DNA from: Bacteroidetes bacterium ADurb.Bin174
GTDB lineage: Bacteria; Bacteroidota; Bacteroidia; Bacteroidales; Paludibacteraceae
DNA length: 64,000 bases
Assembly (NCBI GenBank): GCA_002070265.1
Contig: MWCX01000081.1
Coordinates: 61,867 to 125,866, forward strand
Reading direction: 5' to 3'
Shown piece by piece: positions 14,185 through 23,315 of the stretch; positions within the stretch are counted from its first letter, which is position 1, and each line of letters opens with the position of its first letter. The position numbers were made by a program, and so were the translations under genes. Below the pieces are notes generated by a model. The model was not told the DNA's origin and did not search any database. It saw only the letters and a list, made by a program, of their open reading frames with translations.

Positions 14185-15555
14185 ATGGCAAACCTGATAA
14201 AGACTAAACGTGGTTTGAACATTCCAATTACCGGAAGTCCCATCGAGATGATTGGGAAATCTACCTTGCCTACAGATTTTGCATTGGTTCCTGATTATTT
14301 TCATGGGGTAACTCCCAAATTGCATGTTAAAGAGGGTGATGTCGTAAAAGCCGGCACGCCCGTTTTTTATGAAAAGCAGTTTCCGGATATGAACTTTGTT
14401 TCACCGGTGAGTGGTACCGTCAAAGCAATCAACCGTGGTGAAAGACGTAAGATCTTGAGTATTCAAATTGAAGCGGATGCTAAGATGACTTATGAATCTT
14501 TTGATAAACCGGATTTGAAGACACTTTCAGTTGAAGAACTTATTCAGACTTTGCAAAAAGTTGGTTTGTGGGTGTTCATCAAGCAACGCCCCTATGATGT
14601 GATTGCCAACCCAAACAAAACACCCAAGGCAATCTTCATTTCATCTTTCGACTCGGCTCCTTTGGCTCCTAACAATGATTATGTTGTTGGCGGACAAATG
14701 GCGGATTTCCAGAAAGGTATAGATGTTTTGGCAAAAATTGCCAAGGTTCACCTGGGCATCAAACATGGTAAACAAACACCTTTTGCTGCTGTTAAAAATG
14801 TTGAGATCACGGAGTATGAAGGTCCTCATCCCGTAGGCAACGTTGGTGTTCAAATTAACCACGTAGATCCTGTCAATAAAGGTGAGGTGGTTTGGACCAT
14901 CAATCCCCAGGATGTACTTTTTATCGGTCGTTTTTTCAATAAAGGTATTATAGATCTATCGAGAACCATTGCATTGACCGGTCCGAGTGTGAAATCTCCA
15001 CAGTATTGCCAGACGGTGGCAGGTGCCGGTATCGGTTATTTGATACAAGGTAACCTCATCAAGGGAACACATAGATTTGTAGTGGGTAACGTACTGACGG
15101 GTACAAAAGTTCCTGAAAATGGTTATTTAGACTATTATGCTACACAACTTACCGTATTGGAAGAAGGCAGTGAAACACATGAGTTGGTGGGGTGGGCGAT
15201 GCCACGCTTCCGTAAATTTAGTGTGAGTCGTACTTATTTTTCTTTTCTCTTTGAATGCAAGCTGTTGAGTAAACTGTTTGGTAATTTGAAATACAAATGG
15301 GATACTCGTTTGTTAGGTGGAGAACGTGCTATCATCATGTCGGGAGAATACGACAAGGTGCTTCCCATGGATATATTGCCCGAGTATTTAATCAAGGCGA
15401 TGATTGTAAAAGATTTGGATAAGATGGAAGCCTTGGGAGCTTATGAAATTGCTCCGGAAGATGTGGCATTGTGCGAATTTGTTTGTACGTCTAAGTTGCC
15501 CCTGCAGCAAATTGTACGTGATTCTTTGGATTATATGAAAAAAGAACTGGAATAA
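14185..15555 (+). CDS. nqrA: Na+-translocating NADH:quinone reductase subunit A
   Basis: A 456-aa peripheral subunit of the Na+-NQR complex, with the start MANLIKTKRGLNIPITGSP and the RnfC/NqrA barrel-sandwich region near residue 60 (FVSPVSGTVKAINRGERRK). NqrA sits on the cytoplasmic face and contributes to quinone binding and complex stability. Length is normal for Bacteroidota. It is the first gene of nqrABCDEF, followed after 2 bp by nqrB. The ATG has no Shine-Dalgarno sequence, usual for this phylum. Confidence 0.95.
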   Translation: MANLIKTKRGLNIPITGSPIEMIGKSTLPTDFALVPDYFHGVTPKLHVKEGDVVKAGTPVFYEKQFPDMNFVSPVSGTVKAINRGERRKILSIQIEADAKMTYESFDKPDLKTLSVEELIQTLQKVGLWVFIKQRPYDVIANPNKTPKAIFISSFDSAPLAPNNDYVVGGQMADFQKGIDVLAKIAKVHLGIKHGKQTPFAAVKNVEITEYEGPHPVGNVGVQINHVDPVNKGEVVWTINPQDVLFIGRFFNKGIIDLSRTIALTGPSVKSPQYCQTVAGAGIGYLIQGNLIKGTHRFVVGNVLTGTKVPENGYLDYYATQLTVLEEGSETHELVGWAMPRFRKFSVSRTYFSFLFECKLLSKLFGNLKYKWDTRLLGGERAIIMSGEYDKVLPMDILPEYLIKAMIVKDLDKMEALGAYEIAPEDVALCEFVCTSKLPLQQIVRDSLDYMKKELE

Positions 15556-15557
15556 TT

Positions 15558-16766
15558 ATGAGTAATAAATTAAGAAAACTTGTTGACAAGATCAAACCTA
15601 ATTTTCAGCCCGGAGGTAAGTTGGAGAAACTGCACTCCGTGTTTGATGGTTTTGAGACTTTCTTGTTTGTACCAAACACGACGGCTTCAAAAAAAGGAGC
15701 TCATATTCGCGATGCCATAGATTCGAAACGCACCATGATTGTTGTGGTGATGGCTTTGCTTCCGGCATTGTTGTTCGGAATGTATAATGTAGGCTACCAG
15801 CACTATTTAGCAATAGGGCAGGATGCAGGCTTTTGGTCCACTTTTGTTTATGGACTCTTGGCTGTTTTACCCATAATTATCGTTTCTTATGGTGTAGGTT
15901 TGGGAATTGAATTCATCGCTGCGCAAATCAGGGGCAGTGAGATACACGAAGGTTTTTTGGTAACCGGAATGTTGATTCCAATGATTGTTCCTGTTGATAC
16001 GCCCCTTTGGATGATTGCCATAGCTACGGCCTTCGCAGTAATTTTTGCCAAAGAAGTTTTTGGTGGAACCGGTATGAATATTTTCAACGTAGCCTTGGTT
16101 ACACGAGCATTTTTATTTTTTGCATACCCCTCTCATATGTCAGGAAACACCGTTTGGGTACGTACCGGTACTACTTTCGGTTTAGGAGGTGGTACTCCCG
16201 TTGATTCTTATACAGGTGCGACTGTACTGGGAGAATTGGCGACAGCCTCATCGGATAATATACAAGTGGTAGATGTGGTGGGCAATCCCATTGGCTTTTG
16301 GGATGGATTTTTAGGCTTGATACCCGGTTCTATTGGGGAAACATCTACCTTGGCCATTTTATTAGGCGCAGCCTTGATTTTGTTCACAGGCGTTGCCAGT
16401 TGGAAGGTGATGTTGTCGGTGTTTACCGGAGGTGCTTTGATGGCATTTGTGTTTAACTCATTTGGACCGGATACTGCCGTTGCTCATTTCCCCTGGTATA
16501 ATCATTTGGTGTATGGTGGTTTTGCCTTTGGTGCAGTATTTATGGCAACAGACCCCGTGACTTCGGCACGTACTGAACTTGGCAAATGGATTTTCGGCTT
16601 TATGATAGGGGCGTTTGCCATCATCATCCGTGTGTTGAATCCGGGTTATCCTGAAGGAATGATGTTGGCGATTCTATTCATGAATATTTTTGCACCATTG
16701 ATTGACTATTATGTGGTAAATGCCAATATCAAAAAACGTTTGAAACGCGCTACAAAAAAAGCTTAA
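15558..16766 (+). CDS. nqrB: Na+-NQR subunit B
   Basis: A 402-aa integral membrane subunit with about ten transmembrane helices. It carries the covalent-FMN attachment motif TGAT, with Thr222 the expected flavin ligand, in DSYTGATVLGEL. NqrB also binds riboflavin/ubiquinone and forms the main part of the sodium channel of the complex. Two bases separate it from nqrA and 15 from nqrC. Nothing is missing compared with the family. Confidence 0.95.
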   Translation: MSNKLRKLVDKIKPNFQPGGKLEKLHSVFDGFETFLFVPNTTASKKGAHIRDAIDSKRTMIVVVMALLPALLFGMYNVGYQHYLAIGQDAGFWSTFVYGLLAVLPIIIVSYGVGLGIEFIAAQIRGSEIHEGFLVTGMLIPMIVPVDTPLWMIAIATAFAVIFAKEVFGGTGMNIFNVALVTRAFLFFAYPSHMSGNTVWVRTGTTFGLGGGTPVDSYTGATVLGELATASSDNIQVVDVVGNPIGFWDGFLGLIPGSIGETSTLAILLGAALILFTGVASWKVMLSVFTGGALMAFVFNSFGPDTAVAHFPWYNHLVYGGFAFGAVFMATDPVTSARTELGKWIFGFMIGAFAIIIRVLNPGYPEGMMLAILFMNIFAPLIDYYVVNANIKKRLKRATKKA

Positions 16767-16781
16767 AGGAAAGGAGAAGAA

Positions 16782-17498
16782 ATGAATACAAATAGTAATA
16801 CATATACTTTTATATATGCCACGGTGATGGTTGCTGTTGTGGCATTGATGCTCGCTTTTGTCTCAAGTGCGTTGAAAGGTATTCAAACTGAGAATATAGA
16901 ATTGGATAAAAAGAAGCAGATTTTAAGTTCTTTGAATATCAATTTGGAAGGTGAAGATGCAGCCGCTCTTTATGATCAATATATTGTTCAAGAGTTGATT
17001 ATCAATACCAATGCAGATATCCGGTCGGATGTGAAGGGTGAGGCTTTTGCTTTGGATTTTAACAAAGAAATGTCGAAGCAGGCATCAGAACGTCAATTGC
17101 CACTTTATATTGCAGAAGTTGAAGGTGCTACCAAATACATTATTCCTATGCAAGGAGCGGGTTTGTGGGGTTCAATTTGGGGTTATGTTTCTTTAAATGA
17201 AGATAAAAATACGGTGTATGGGACTTACTTTTCTCATGCCAGTGAAACGCCCGGATTAGGAGCTGAGATTGCAGAGAAAGAATTTCAGCACAGATTCGCG
17301 GGTAAGAAAATCTTCAATAACCAAGAGCAGTTGGTCTCCATTGCGGTGATGAAGTCCGGACAGAAAGCCGACAATAAAGATCAGGTAGATGGCATTTCAG
17401 GTGGTACCATTACCAGTCAGGGTGTAGAAGCAATGTTATTAAACTGCCTGACACAATATGAAGCCTATTTTAAAATTAAAGGAGGAACAGAAGAATGA
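16782..17498 (+). CDS. nqrC: Na+-NQR subunit C
   Basis: A 238-aa subunit with one N-terminal transmembrane segment (FIYATVMVAVVALMLAFV, ~10-27) and a periplasmic FMN-binding domain. The flavinylation motif near the C-terminus reads SGGTITS with Thr209 as attachment residue, where many homologues have SGAT. The covalent FMN is attached by ApbE, which is not in this window. The stop overlaps the nqrD start by 4 bp (ATGA). An AAAGGAAAGGAGAAG stretch precedes the ATG, one of few Shine-Dalgarno-like sequences in the window. Confidence 0.94.
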   Translation: MNTNSNTYTFIYATVMVAVVALMLAFVSSALKGIQTENIELDKKKQILSSLNINLEGEDAAALYDQYIVQELIINTNADIRSDVKGEAFALDFNKEMSKQASERQLPLYIAEVEGATKYIIPMQGAGLWGSIWGYVSLNEDKNTVYGTYFSHASETPGLGAEIAEKEFQHRFAGKKIFNNQEQLVSIAVMKSGQKADNKDQVDGISGGTITSQGVEAMLLNCLTQYEAYFKIKGGTEE

Positions 17499-18124
17499 GT
17501 AAATTAATGTCAGCCAAAACGAAAGAGATATTGTTAGGTCCTTTGGCTAAAAATAACCCGATTACCGTCCAGGTATTGGGAATTTGTTCGGCACTTGCCG
17601 TTACAGCCAAATTGGAGCCTGCATTGGTGATGGGTATTTCCGTAACCATTATTGTGGCATTTAGTAATGTGATTATTTCTTTATTGCGCAATACCATTCC
17701 CAACCGCATCCGTATCATTGTGCAGTTGGTTGTCGTTGCAGCTCTTGTAACCATAGTAAGTGAATTTTTAAAAGCATTTGCCTATGATGTGAGCGTGCAA
17801 TTGTCGGTATATATTGGTTTGATCATTACAAACTGTATCTTGATGGGACGATTGGAAGCTTTTGCCATGTCAAATGGCCCCTGGGAATCCTTTATTGACG
17901 GATTGGGTAACGGTTTTGGCTATGCCTGGATACTGGTGGTAGTTGCCTTTTTCCGTGAGCTTTTAGGATCCGGTACCTTGTTTGGCTATCAGGTAGTGCC
18001 ACAGGCTTTGTATGATGCCGGATATAGCAATAACGGCTTGATGATTTTACCACCCATGGCCTTGATCTTAGTGGCGTGCATCATTTGGGTGCATAGAGCG
18101 AAGGATAAGGAGTTGCAGGAGTGA
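17495..18124 (+). CDS. nqrD: Na+-NQR subunit D
   Basis: A 209-aa membrane subunit with six predicted helices, homologous to RnfE/RnfA. It shows the conserved LGPLAKNNPITVQVLGICSALAVT start and the NCILMGRLEAFA motif, which contains the cysteine that helps bind the intramembrane Fe-S centre shared by NqrD and NqrE. It is translationally coupled to nqrC. Downstream the operon is interrupted by 122 bp with word repeats before nqrE. Confidence 0.95.
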   Translation: MSKLMSAKTKEILLGPLAKNNPITVQVLGICSALAVTAKLEPALVMGISVTIIVAFSNVIISLLRNTIPNRIRIIVQLVVVAALVTIVSEFLKAFAYDVSVQLSVYIGLIITNCILMGRLEAFAMSNGPWESFIDGLGNGFGYAWILVVVAFFRELLGSGTLFGYQVVPQALYDAGYSNNGLMILPPMALILVACIIWVHRAKDKELQE

Positions 18125-18185
18125 TTAGTAGTAGTTAGTAGTTAGGAAGTTAAAGAAGTTAGGGAAGTTAAAGAAGTTAGCAGGG
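18124..18185. repeat. Word repeats inside the nqr operon
   Basis: Between nqrD and nqrE lie iterations of gaagttaaagaagttagg and tagtagttag, the same word class as at 1915-2162 and 43070-43130. In most Na+-NQR operons the D-E spacing is only a few bases, so this looks like a later expansion or insertion that has spread the genes apart. Confidence 0.7.
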
Positions 18186-18246
18186 AGAATATTTTTGAAT
18201 AATAAAAGAACCGGCGATTGTTGGTGAAAACGATAAAATATAGCAT

Positions 18247-18864
18247 ATGGAAAATGTAGTCAGTATATTTGTCAGGTCGATTTTTGTCGATAATATGATT
18301 TTTGCATTTTTCCTCGGGATGTGTTCTTATCTCGCGGTATCGAAGAATGTAAAAACATCCATGGGTTTAGGTATAGCTGTCGTATTTGTACTGGGTGTTA
18401 CCTTGCCTGTCAATTATTTGCTCGAAAATTATGTATTGAAAGAAGGTGCACTAGTCTGGATAAGTCCTTCATTAAAGAATTTGGATTTAAGTTACCTGGC
18501 TTTCATCTTGTTTATTGCGGTAATCGCAGCCATTACGCAATTGGTCGAGATGGTGGTGGAAAAATTCACTCCGGCATTATATAATTCTTTGGGTATTTTC
18601 TTGCCGTTGATTGCCGTTAACTGTGCCATCATGGGTGGTTCTTTGTTCATGCAGCAACGTGGTTTTGCAAATATTGCAGAAGCAACATCCTATGCCTTGG
18701 GTTCCGGAGTGGGCTGGCTGCTGGCTATAGTTGGATTTGCAGCCGTACGAGAAAAAATGGCCTATTCCAACGTGCCTGCACCTTTGCGTGGACTGGGCAT
18801 TGGCTTTATCACCGTGGCATTGATGTCCATAGCATTTATGAGTTTCTCAGGATTAAAAATATAA
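18247..18864 (+). CDS. nqrE: Na+-NQR subunit E
   Basis: A 205-aa six-helix membrane subunit, homologous to RnfA and pseudo-symmetric to NqrD. It begins [34 protein letters not shown] and contains [15 protein letters not shown], with cysteines at both places corresponding to the intramembrane Fe-S ligands. It is preceded by the 122-bp repeat-bearing gap and followed by 52 bp before nqrF. Confidence 0.95.
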   Translation: MENVVSIFVRSIFVDNMIFAFFLGMCSYLAVSKNVKTSMGLGIAVVFVLGVTLPVNYLLENYVLKEGALVWISPSLKNLDLSYLAFILFIAVIAAITQLVEMVVEKFTPALYNSLGIFLPLIAVNCAIMGGSLFMQQRGFANIAEATSYALGSGVGWLLAIVGFAAVREKMAYSNVPAPLRGLGIGFITVALMSIAFMSFSGLKI

Positions 18865-18916
18865 TATAAACAGGATCAAAACATAAGCATAACAGCGCAA
18901 TTACATTCTAACAATT

Positions 18917-20173
18917 ATGATATTAGCTATTGATACGACTATGATTGTCGTAAGTCTTCTGGTTTTTTTAATTGTGATATTATTTTTAGTGGTTATTTTG
19001 CTTGTCGCTAAACGCCATTTAGTTGCATCCGGCGATGTAACCATCACGATTAATGATGATAAAGAAGTTGTGGTTCCGGCAGGAGGTTCGTTGCTGGGCA
19101 CCCTGGCAACAAAAAATATATTTTTGCCATCGGCATGCGGTGGTGGCGGTACTTGCGCTGAATGTCGCTGTCAGGTCATTGAAGGAGGAGGGGAGATTCT
19201 TCCTACGGAGGCTGTGCATTTTTCTCGCAAACAAATTATGGATAACTGGAGATTGGGTTGCCAGGTGAAGATAAAAGGTGATATGCACATCAAGATGAAT
19301 GAAGCCATCTTAGGTATCAAAAAATGGGAATGTGAAGTGGTTTCCAACAATAATGTAGCAACCTTTATCAAAGAGTTTGTTGTAAAATTGCCTGAAGGTG
19401 AAAGATTGAATTTCAAACCCGGAGGCTATATTCAGATTGACGTTCCCAAATATGATATAAAATATACTGATTTTGATATAGCTGAACGTTTCCGCGGAGA
19501 CTGGGATAAGTTCAAAATGTGGGATCTGTCGGTAAAAAACGATGAAGAAACCATGCGTGCTTATTCCATGGCTAATTACCCTGCCGAAGGCGATATCGTG
19601 ATGTTGAATGTGCGCATCGCTACGCCTCCGTGGGACAGAGAAAAGAATACTTGGATGAATGTTAAGCCCGGCTTATGCTCTTCCTATATATTCAATTTGA
19701 AGCCTGGTGATAAAGTGATGATTTCCGGTCCGTTCGGAGAGTTCCATCCCATCATCGACAGTAAAAATGAAATGCTCTACATTGGTGGTGGTGCGGGTAT
19801 GGCACCTTTGCGCTCGCATATCTTGCATTTGTTGAATACCTTAAAAATTACGGACAGAAAGATATCTTATTGGTATGGAGCACGTTCCAAGAACGAGATT
19901 TTTTACGAGGAAGATTTCAGAAAATTAGAAAAAAAATTCCCCAATTTTACTTTCAATATTGCATTGAGCGAACCACTGCCTGAAGATAAGTGGACAGGTT
20001 ATGTAGGTTTTATTCATCAGGTGATTTTGGATAATTATCTTGGAAATCACGATGCTCCGGAAGATATCGAGTACTACATGTGTGGTCCCGGTCCTATGGC
20101 TAAAGCAGTTGAGAAGATGCTTTACGACTTGGGTGTTCCAAGAGAAATGTTGATGTTTGATGATTTTGGATGA
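18917..20173 (+). CDS. nqrF: Na+-NQR subunit F (NADH dehydrogenase subunit)
   Basis: A 418-aa electron-entry subunit. An N-terminal helix (~10-31) anchors it in the membrane. A [2Fe-2S] ferredoxin domain follows with Cys74, Cys80, Cys83 ([12 protein letters not shown]) and Cys115 (WRLGCQV). The FAD-binding region has RAYSMANYP (~208), and the NADH domain has the [14 protein letters not shown] motif (~310) and the C-terminal YYMCGPGPM. The protein oxidises NADH and passes electrons through FAD and the iron-sulfur cluster to the FMN of NqrC. It is the last gene of the operon. Confidence 0.96.
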   Translation: MILAIDTTMIVVSLLVFLIVILFLVVILLVAKRHLVASGDVTITINDDKEVVVPAGGSLLGTLATKNIFLPSACGGGGTCAECRCQVIEGGGEILPTEAVHFSRKQIMDNWRLGCQVKIKGDMHIKMNEAILGIKKWECEVVSNNNVATFIKEFVVKLPEGERLNFKPGGYIQIDVPKYDIKYTDFDIAERFRGDWDKFKMWDLSVKNDEETMRAYSMANYPAEGDIVMLNVRIATPPWDREKNTWMNVKPGLCSSYIFNLKPGDKVMISGPFGEFHPIIDSKNEMLYIGGGAGMAPLRSHILHLLNTLKITDRKISYWYGARSKNEIFYEEDFRKLEKKFPNFTFNIALSEPLPEDKWTGYVGFIHQVILDNYLGNHDAPEDIEYYMCGPGPMAKAVEKMLYDLGVPREMLMFDDFG

Positions 20174-20184
20174 TAATTTTCAGC

Positions 20185-21741
20185 TCATCGGTCAAGGTCG
20201 GTCATTTTCTCAATCGCCTTTTCACGCTCGAATTTCAGCAGATAAGTATCGGGATTAGGCAAATGCCAAATAACCGGAAATAATTCCGGATTCGCTATAA
20301 TTGCCGGATACAGATATCTTGCTGTTGATCCATAACCCAATTGTTCCAAGACCACATAATCCACCTTCTTTTGGATTAAATCCTGTAATAGTTCATTACT
20401 GTCAATAGCGTATTTATAGTTGACAGCGTAAATATTGGAAGCATAATAAGTGAATAATTCAGGCTTCCGGCAACAGCAAATTACATTTTTTGGAAATTGT
20501 TTCTGCATTTCCTTGGCGATGGTGAAATAATTTTGATAAGCAGGAGGGTGGGGGCGTTTAGCTACCTCAGCTTGCGCTTCTACGGGAGCATGCATTAAAA
20601 AGATCAATACCAAAAATGCATAAGGAAGATGTGGTTTTAATTTGTGTTCTTTTTTCCACAACAACAGGATGAGATGATATAATCCTACATAGAAACCAAC
20701 AAATAAAAAGGGTGCAATGGGTACCACGTAGCGACTGCCGTTTCCGCCATGCCACAGCATAAATAATCCGATTTGACCTGCCAAATAGGCAATCAGGGGC
20801 CACTTAATTTTTTCCATTTTCCAGGTGCCGTAGAAAATGACGGCAACTATTAAAAGTCCGCCGATTATCGAAAAAAAGCCTGAACCTTTGTCGTAATTGA
20901 TCTCTAAAAAAGGGAATAAAATTTCTTTAAAACCTTTGATAACGGTCTCATCAAAATTGACGATCATCTTTTCAAACATTTCACCCACCGAAGAGATATT
21001 GCCACTTTCAGGCCGCCATGGGTTGACAGTCATAATAGTCCCCAAATAGCGGGATTCTATGCCATGTGCGGCGTTTCGTATCGACCAGGGAAGAATCAAC
21101 AAAACAGACCCCGCCACAGATGAAAGAGCCGGTATCCATTCTTTTCTGAATAAAAAAAATACCGGTAAGGCCAAGATAAGTGCTGCTCCGACAGTGCGTG
21201 TATAATAGGCTGCAACTGCTGCAATGATGCTCAGGTAAAACCAGGGACTTTTAAAAAAACGCACGGTATCCCTTTGGGCATATTGATACAAACTGATGAA
21301 AAAAACCACGGAGCAGGCAAAGAAAAACATTTCCGACATCACCATGGAAGCAAATTCTAATATTTTGGGAGAGAATAGTGTCAAAGCAGTTGCAACAAAA
21401 GCTAAAGATAAACTTTCTGTTTGCTTCTCTATCAAATAAAACAATCCGATCAATCCACCGAGCAATAAGATGCCGTTTAGTATTTTAAAGAAGATTAAGT
21501 TGTTGATACCCAAAAATATAAATACGGCTAAAAATGCGGAGTATCCTGGAGGATAATGACTGGCCGGTACTGTTCCTTCCGGAGTGTTGTGGGAATATCC
21601 ATCACCGGCAGCCAGGTTTTCCGCCAATTTCATATAGTGCACATTGTCCCCGTTCAGGTTCAATTTTGAGTCGAAAGTTTGGGTGAAAGTATAAGCGAAA
21701 ATAGCCGATAGCAAAAGAAGGAAAATATATTTCGTTTTCAT
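20185..21741 (-). CDS. Membrane glycosyltransferase, GT39/ArnT-like
   Basis: A 518-aa polytopic protein with about ten hydrophobic helices, of the dolichyl-phosphate-mannose-type (RgtA/B/C/D, PMT_2) glycosyltransferase superfamily, which use polyprenyl-phosphate sugars at the periplasmic face. The first loop after helix 1 contains NLNGDNVHYMKLAENLAAGDGYS followed by SHYPPGYSAF, matching the acidic catalytic loop of this group. The C-terminal soluble part contains YYASNIYAVNYKY. The divergent neighbours, a GT2 synthase and a GtrA protein, could supply and flip the lipid-linked sugar. The last few codons and stop overlap a repeat related to 30-50. The acceptor is unknown. Confidence 0.8.
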   Translation of the reverse strand: MKTKYIFLLLLSAIFAYTFTQTFDSKLNLNGDNVHYMKLAENLAAGDGYSHNTPEGTVPASHYPPGYSAFLAVFIFLGINNLIFFKILNGILLLGGLIGLFYLIEKQTESLSLAFVATALTLFSPKILEFASMVMSEMFFFACSVVFFISLYQYAQRDTVRFFKSPWFYLSIIAAVAAYYTRTVGAALILALPVFFLFRKEWIPALSSVAGSVLLILPWSIRNAAHGIESRYLGTIMTVNPWRPESGNISSVGEMFEKMIVNFDETVIKGFKEILFPFLEINYDKGSGFFSIIGGLLIVAVIFYGTWKMEKIKWPLIAYLAGQIGLFMLWHGGNGSRYVVPIAPFLFVGFYVGLYHLILLLWKKEHKLKPHLPYAFLVLIFLMHAPVEAQAEVAKRPHPPAYQNYFTIAKEMQKQFPKNVICCCRKPELFTYYASNIYAVNYKYAIDSNELLQDLIQKKVDYVVLEQLGYGSTARYLYPAIIANPELFPVIWHLPNPDTYLLKFEREKAIEKMTDLDR

Positions 21742-21866
21742 TGTGGTTGACTTGATAGTTGTCTCTGATTTGTTCCCGCAAAATTAGTGATTCAATTCAT
21801 TTTGAACAAATTTTATTGTTGAACAGTAAACATCAGATTTTTAAAATATTATCTGAAAATAAATAT

Positions 21867-21874
21867 TACCTTTG
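21867..21874 (+). promoter_or_regulatory. Promoter -7 element for the GT2-gtrA pair
   Basis: TACCTTTG fits TAnnTTTG exactly and lies 35 bp before the ATG at 21909, in the 167-bp divergent intergenic region. A clear -33 TTTG is not seen at the expected spacing. Confidence 0.5.
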
Positions 21875-21908
21875 CAAACACTCGGATTTTAAAAATTGAT
21901 TGCAAAGT

Positions 21909-22649
21909 ATGATTAACGGAAAGAAAATAATTGTTGTAATGCCTGCATACAATGCTGAAAAAACATTGGAAACTACTTATAAAGAAATTCCCATGGACAT
22001 TGTTGACGAGGTGATCCTGACAGATGATTTGAGTCAGGATAATACCATTGAAAAAGCCAAAAAAATAGGTATCAAAGAGATACATATACACAAGCAGAAT
22101 AAAGGTTATGGCGGTAATCAGAAAACTTGTTATAACAGGGCTTTGGAATTGGGTGCCGATATCGTCATTATGTTACATCCCGATTATCAATATACGCCCA
22201 AATTAATTCACTCAATGGCATATGTAATTGCCAATGATGTTTATCCGGTAGTGTTGGGGTCGCGCATTTTAGGAAAAGGGGCCTTGAAAGGAGGTATGCC
22301 TTTGATAAAATACATAGCAAACCGCATCCTGACCTTGATTCAGAATATCCTGCTCAATAAGAAACTTTCCGAATATCATACCGGATATCGAGCATTTTCT
22401 GCGGAGGTATTACGGAATATTGCCTATATGAAAAATTCCGATGATTTTATTTTTGACAATGAAATGTTGGCTCAGATTTTTTATGCCGGCTATGATATAG
22501 GGGAGGTGACTTGTCCAACCAAGTATTTTGAAGAGGCATCTTCCATCAATATGAAGCGAAGTATGATTTACGGGTTGGGAGTGCTCCGGGTATCTTTGGT
22601 GTACAGACTGTGCAAGTGGGGTTTGATGAAGTCGAAACTTTTTAAATAA
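21909..22649 (+). CDS. GT2-family glycosyltransferase (DPM1-like)
   Basis: A 246-aa family 2 glycosyltransferase of the polyprenyl-phosphate sugar synthase type. The nucleotide-binding start is IIVVMPAYNAEKTLETTYKEIP, the first acidic motif LTDDLSQDNT, and the DxD-like motif MLHPDYQYTP; GGMPLIKYIANR and YHTGYRAF follow. The ATG at 21909 is preferred over an in-frame TTG at 21900. There are no transmembrane helices, so the product is cytosolic or membrane-associated. gtrA follows after 2 bp. The pair plausibly makes and flips a lipid-linked sugar used by the divergent GT39-like enzyme. Confidence 0.87.
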   Translation: MINGKKIIVVMPAYNAEKTLETTYKEIPMDIVDEVILTDDLSQDNTIEKAKKIGIKEIHIHKQNKGYGGNQKTCYNRALELGADIVIMLHPDYQYTPKLIHSMAYVIANDVYPVVLGSRILGKGALKGGMPLIKYIANRILTLIQNILLNKKLSEYHTGYRAFSAEVLRNIAYMKNSDDFIFDNEMLAQIFYAGYDIGEVTCPTKYFEEASSINMKRSMIYGLGVLRVSLVYRLCKWGLMKSKLFK

Positions 22650-22651
22650 AG

Positions 22652-23074
22652 ATGACACTTAAAACCAAAATCAAAAAGAAAACGGATAATGTGTTTATTC
22701 AGATTATCCGTTATTTCATATCGGGAGGCATAGCCGCTGCAGTAGATTTTGGGCTGTTGTATTTGCTGACCGAATTTTTTGGTCTTTACTACCTTTGGTC
22801 GGCCGTCATCAGTTTTTCCGTTGGATTGCTCATCACCTATATTTTCAGTATCACCTGGATTTTTAACCAGCGCCGCATCAGCAATCGTTGGATAGAATTG
22901 CTCATTTTCAGTATTATAGGTGTGGTTGGGTTGCTGCTGACCTATTTGTTTATGCAATACTTTACCGAGGTCATAAAACTCCATTACATGCTTTCCAAGG
23001 TGTTGACGACCATCATCGTTTTTTTCTGGAATTTTCTGACCAAGCGATTTGTTTTATTTACCAGGAAAAAATAA
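22652..23074 (+). CDS. GtrA-family membrane protein
   Basis: A 140-aa protein with four transmembrane helices of the GtrA family, which are thought to flip polyprenyl-phosphate-linked monosaccharides. Characteristic features are FIQIIRYFISGGIAAAVDFGLLYLLTEFFG at the N-terminus and the C-terminal VLTTIIVFFWNFLTKRFVLF. It starts 2 bp after the GT2 gene, so the two are surely co-transcribed. The function is inferred from the family and from this neighbour. Confidence 0.87.
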   Translation: MTLKTKIKKKTDNVFIQIIRYFISGGIAAAVDFGLLYLLTEFFGLYYLWSAVISFSVGLLITYIFSITWIFNQRRISNRWIELLIFSIIGVVGLLLTYLFMQYFTEVIKLHYMLSKVLTTIIVFFWNFLTKRFVLFTRKK

Positions 23075-23128
23075 GTGTTTTTCGCGTCTTGTGTTGAATA
23101 ATATCGCGTTTGATACCTTAATCTATAT

Positions 23129-23276
23129 GTATTTTGTCAACCAAATGTGTAAACTTCTCCGTTTTTGTATTTCCTGCTAAAGTGTTTTGTTTCAATGTTA
23201 TGTAGATGTGTTTGTTAATGTTTTGGTTGAAAAAATAAATAAAAATTCAGTATTAAAATTGTATTTTGTAAACCAA
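23129..23276. promoter_or_regulatory. Repeated candidate operator upstream of XRE-ImmA gene
   Basis: GTATTTTGTCAACCAA (23129-23144) and GTATTTTGTAAACCAA (23261-23276) differ at one base, and an inverted partial copy (TTTTGGTTGA) lies near 23221-23230. A -7-like TATCTTTG at 23281-23288 immediately follows the second copy, 28 bp before the ATG. The arrangement suits autoregulation by the XRE domain of the product. It is a prediction from spacing and repetition only. Confidence 0.45.
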
Positions 23277-23315
23277 TTATTATCTTTGTACCATAATTCA
23301 CACACACACATCAAA

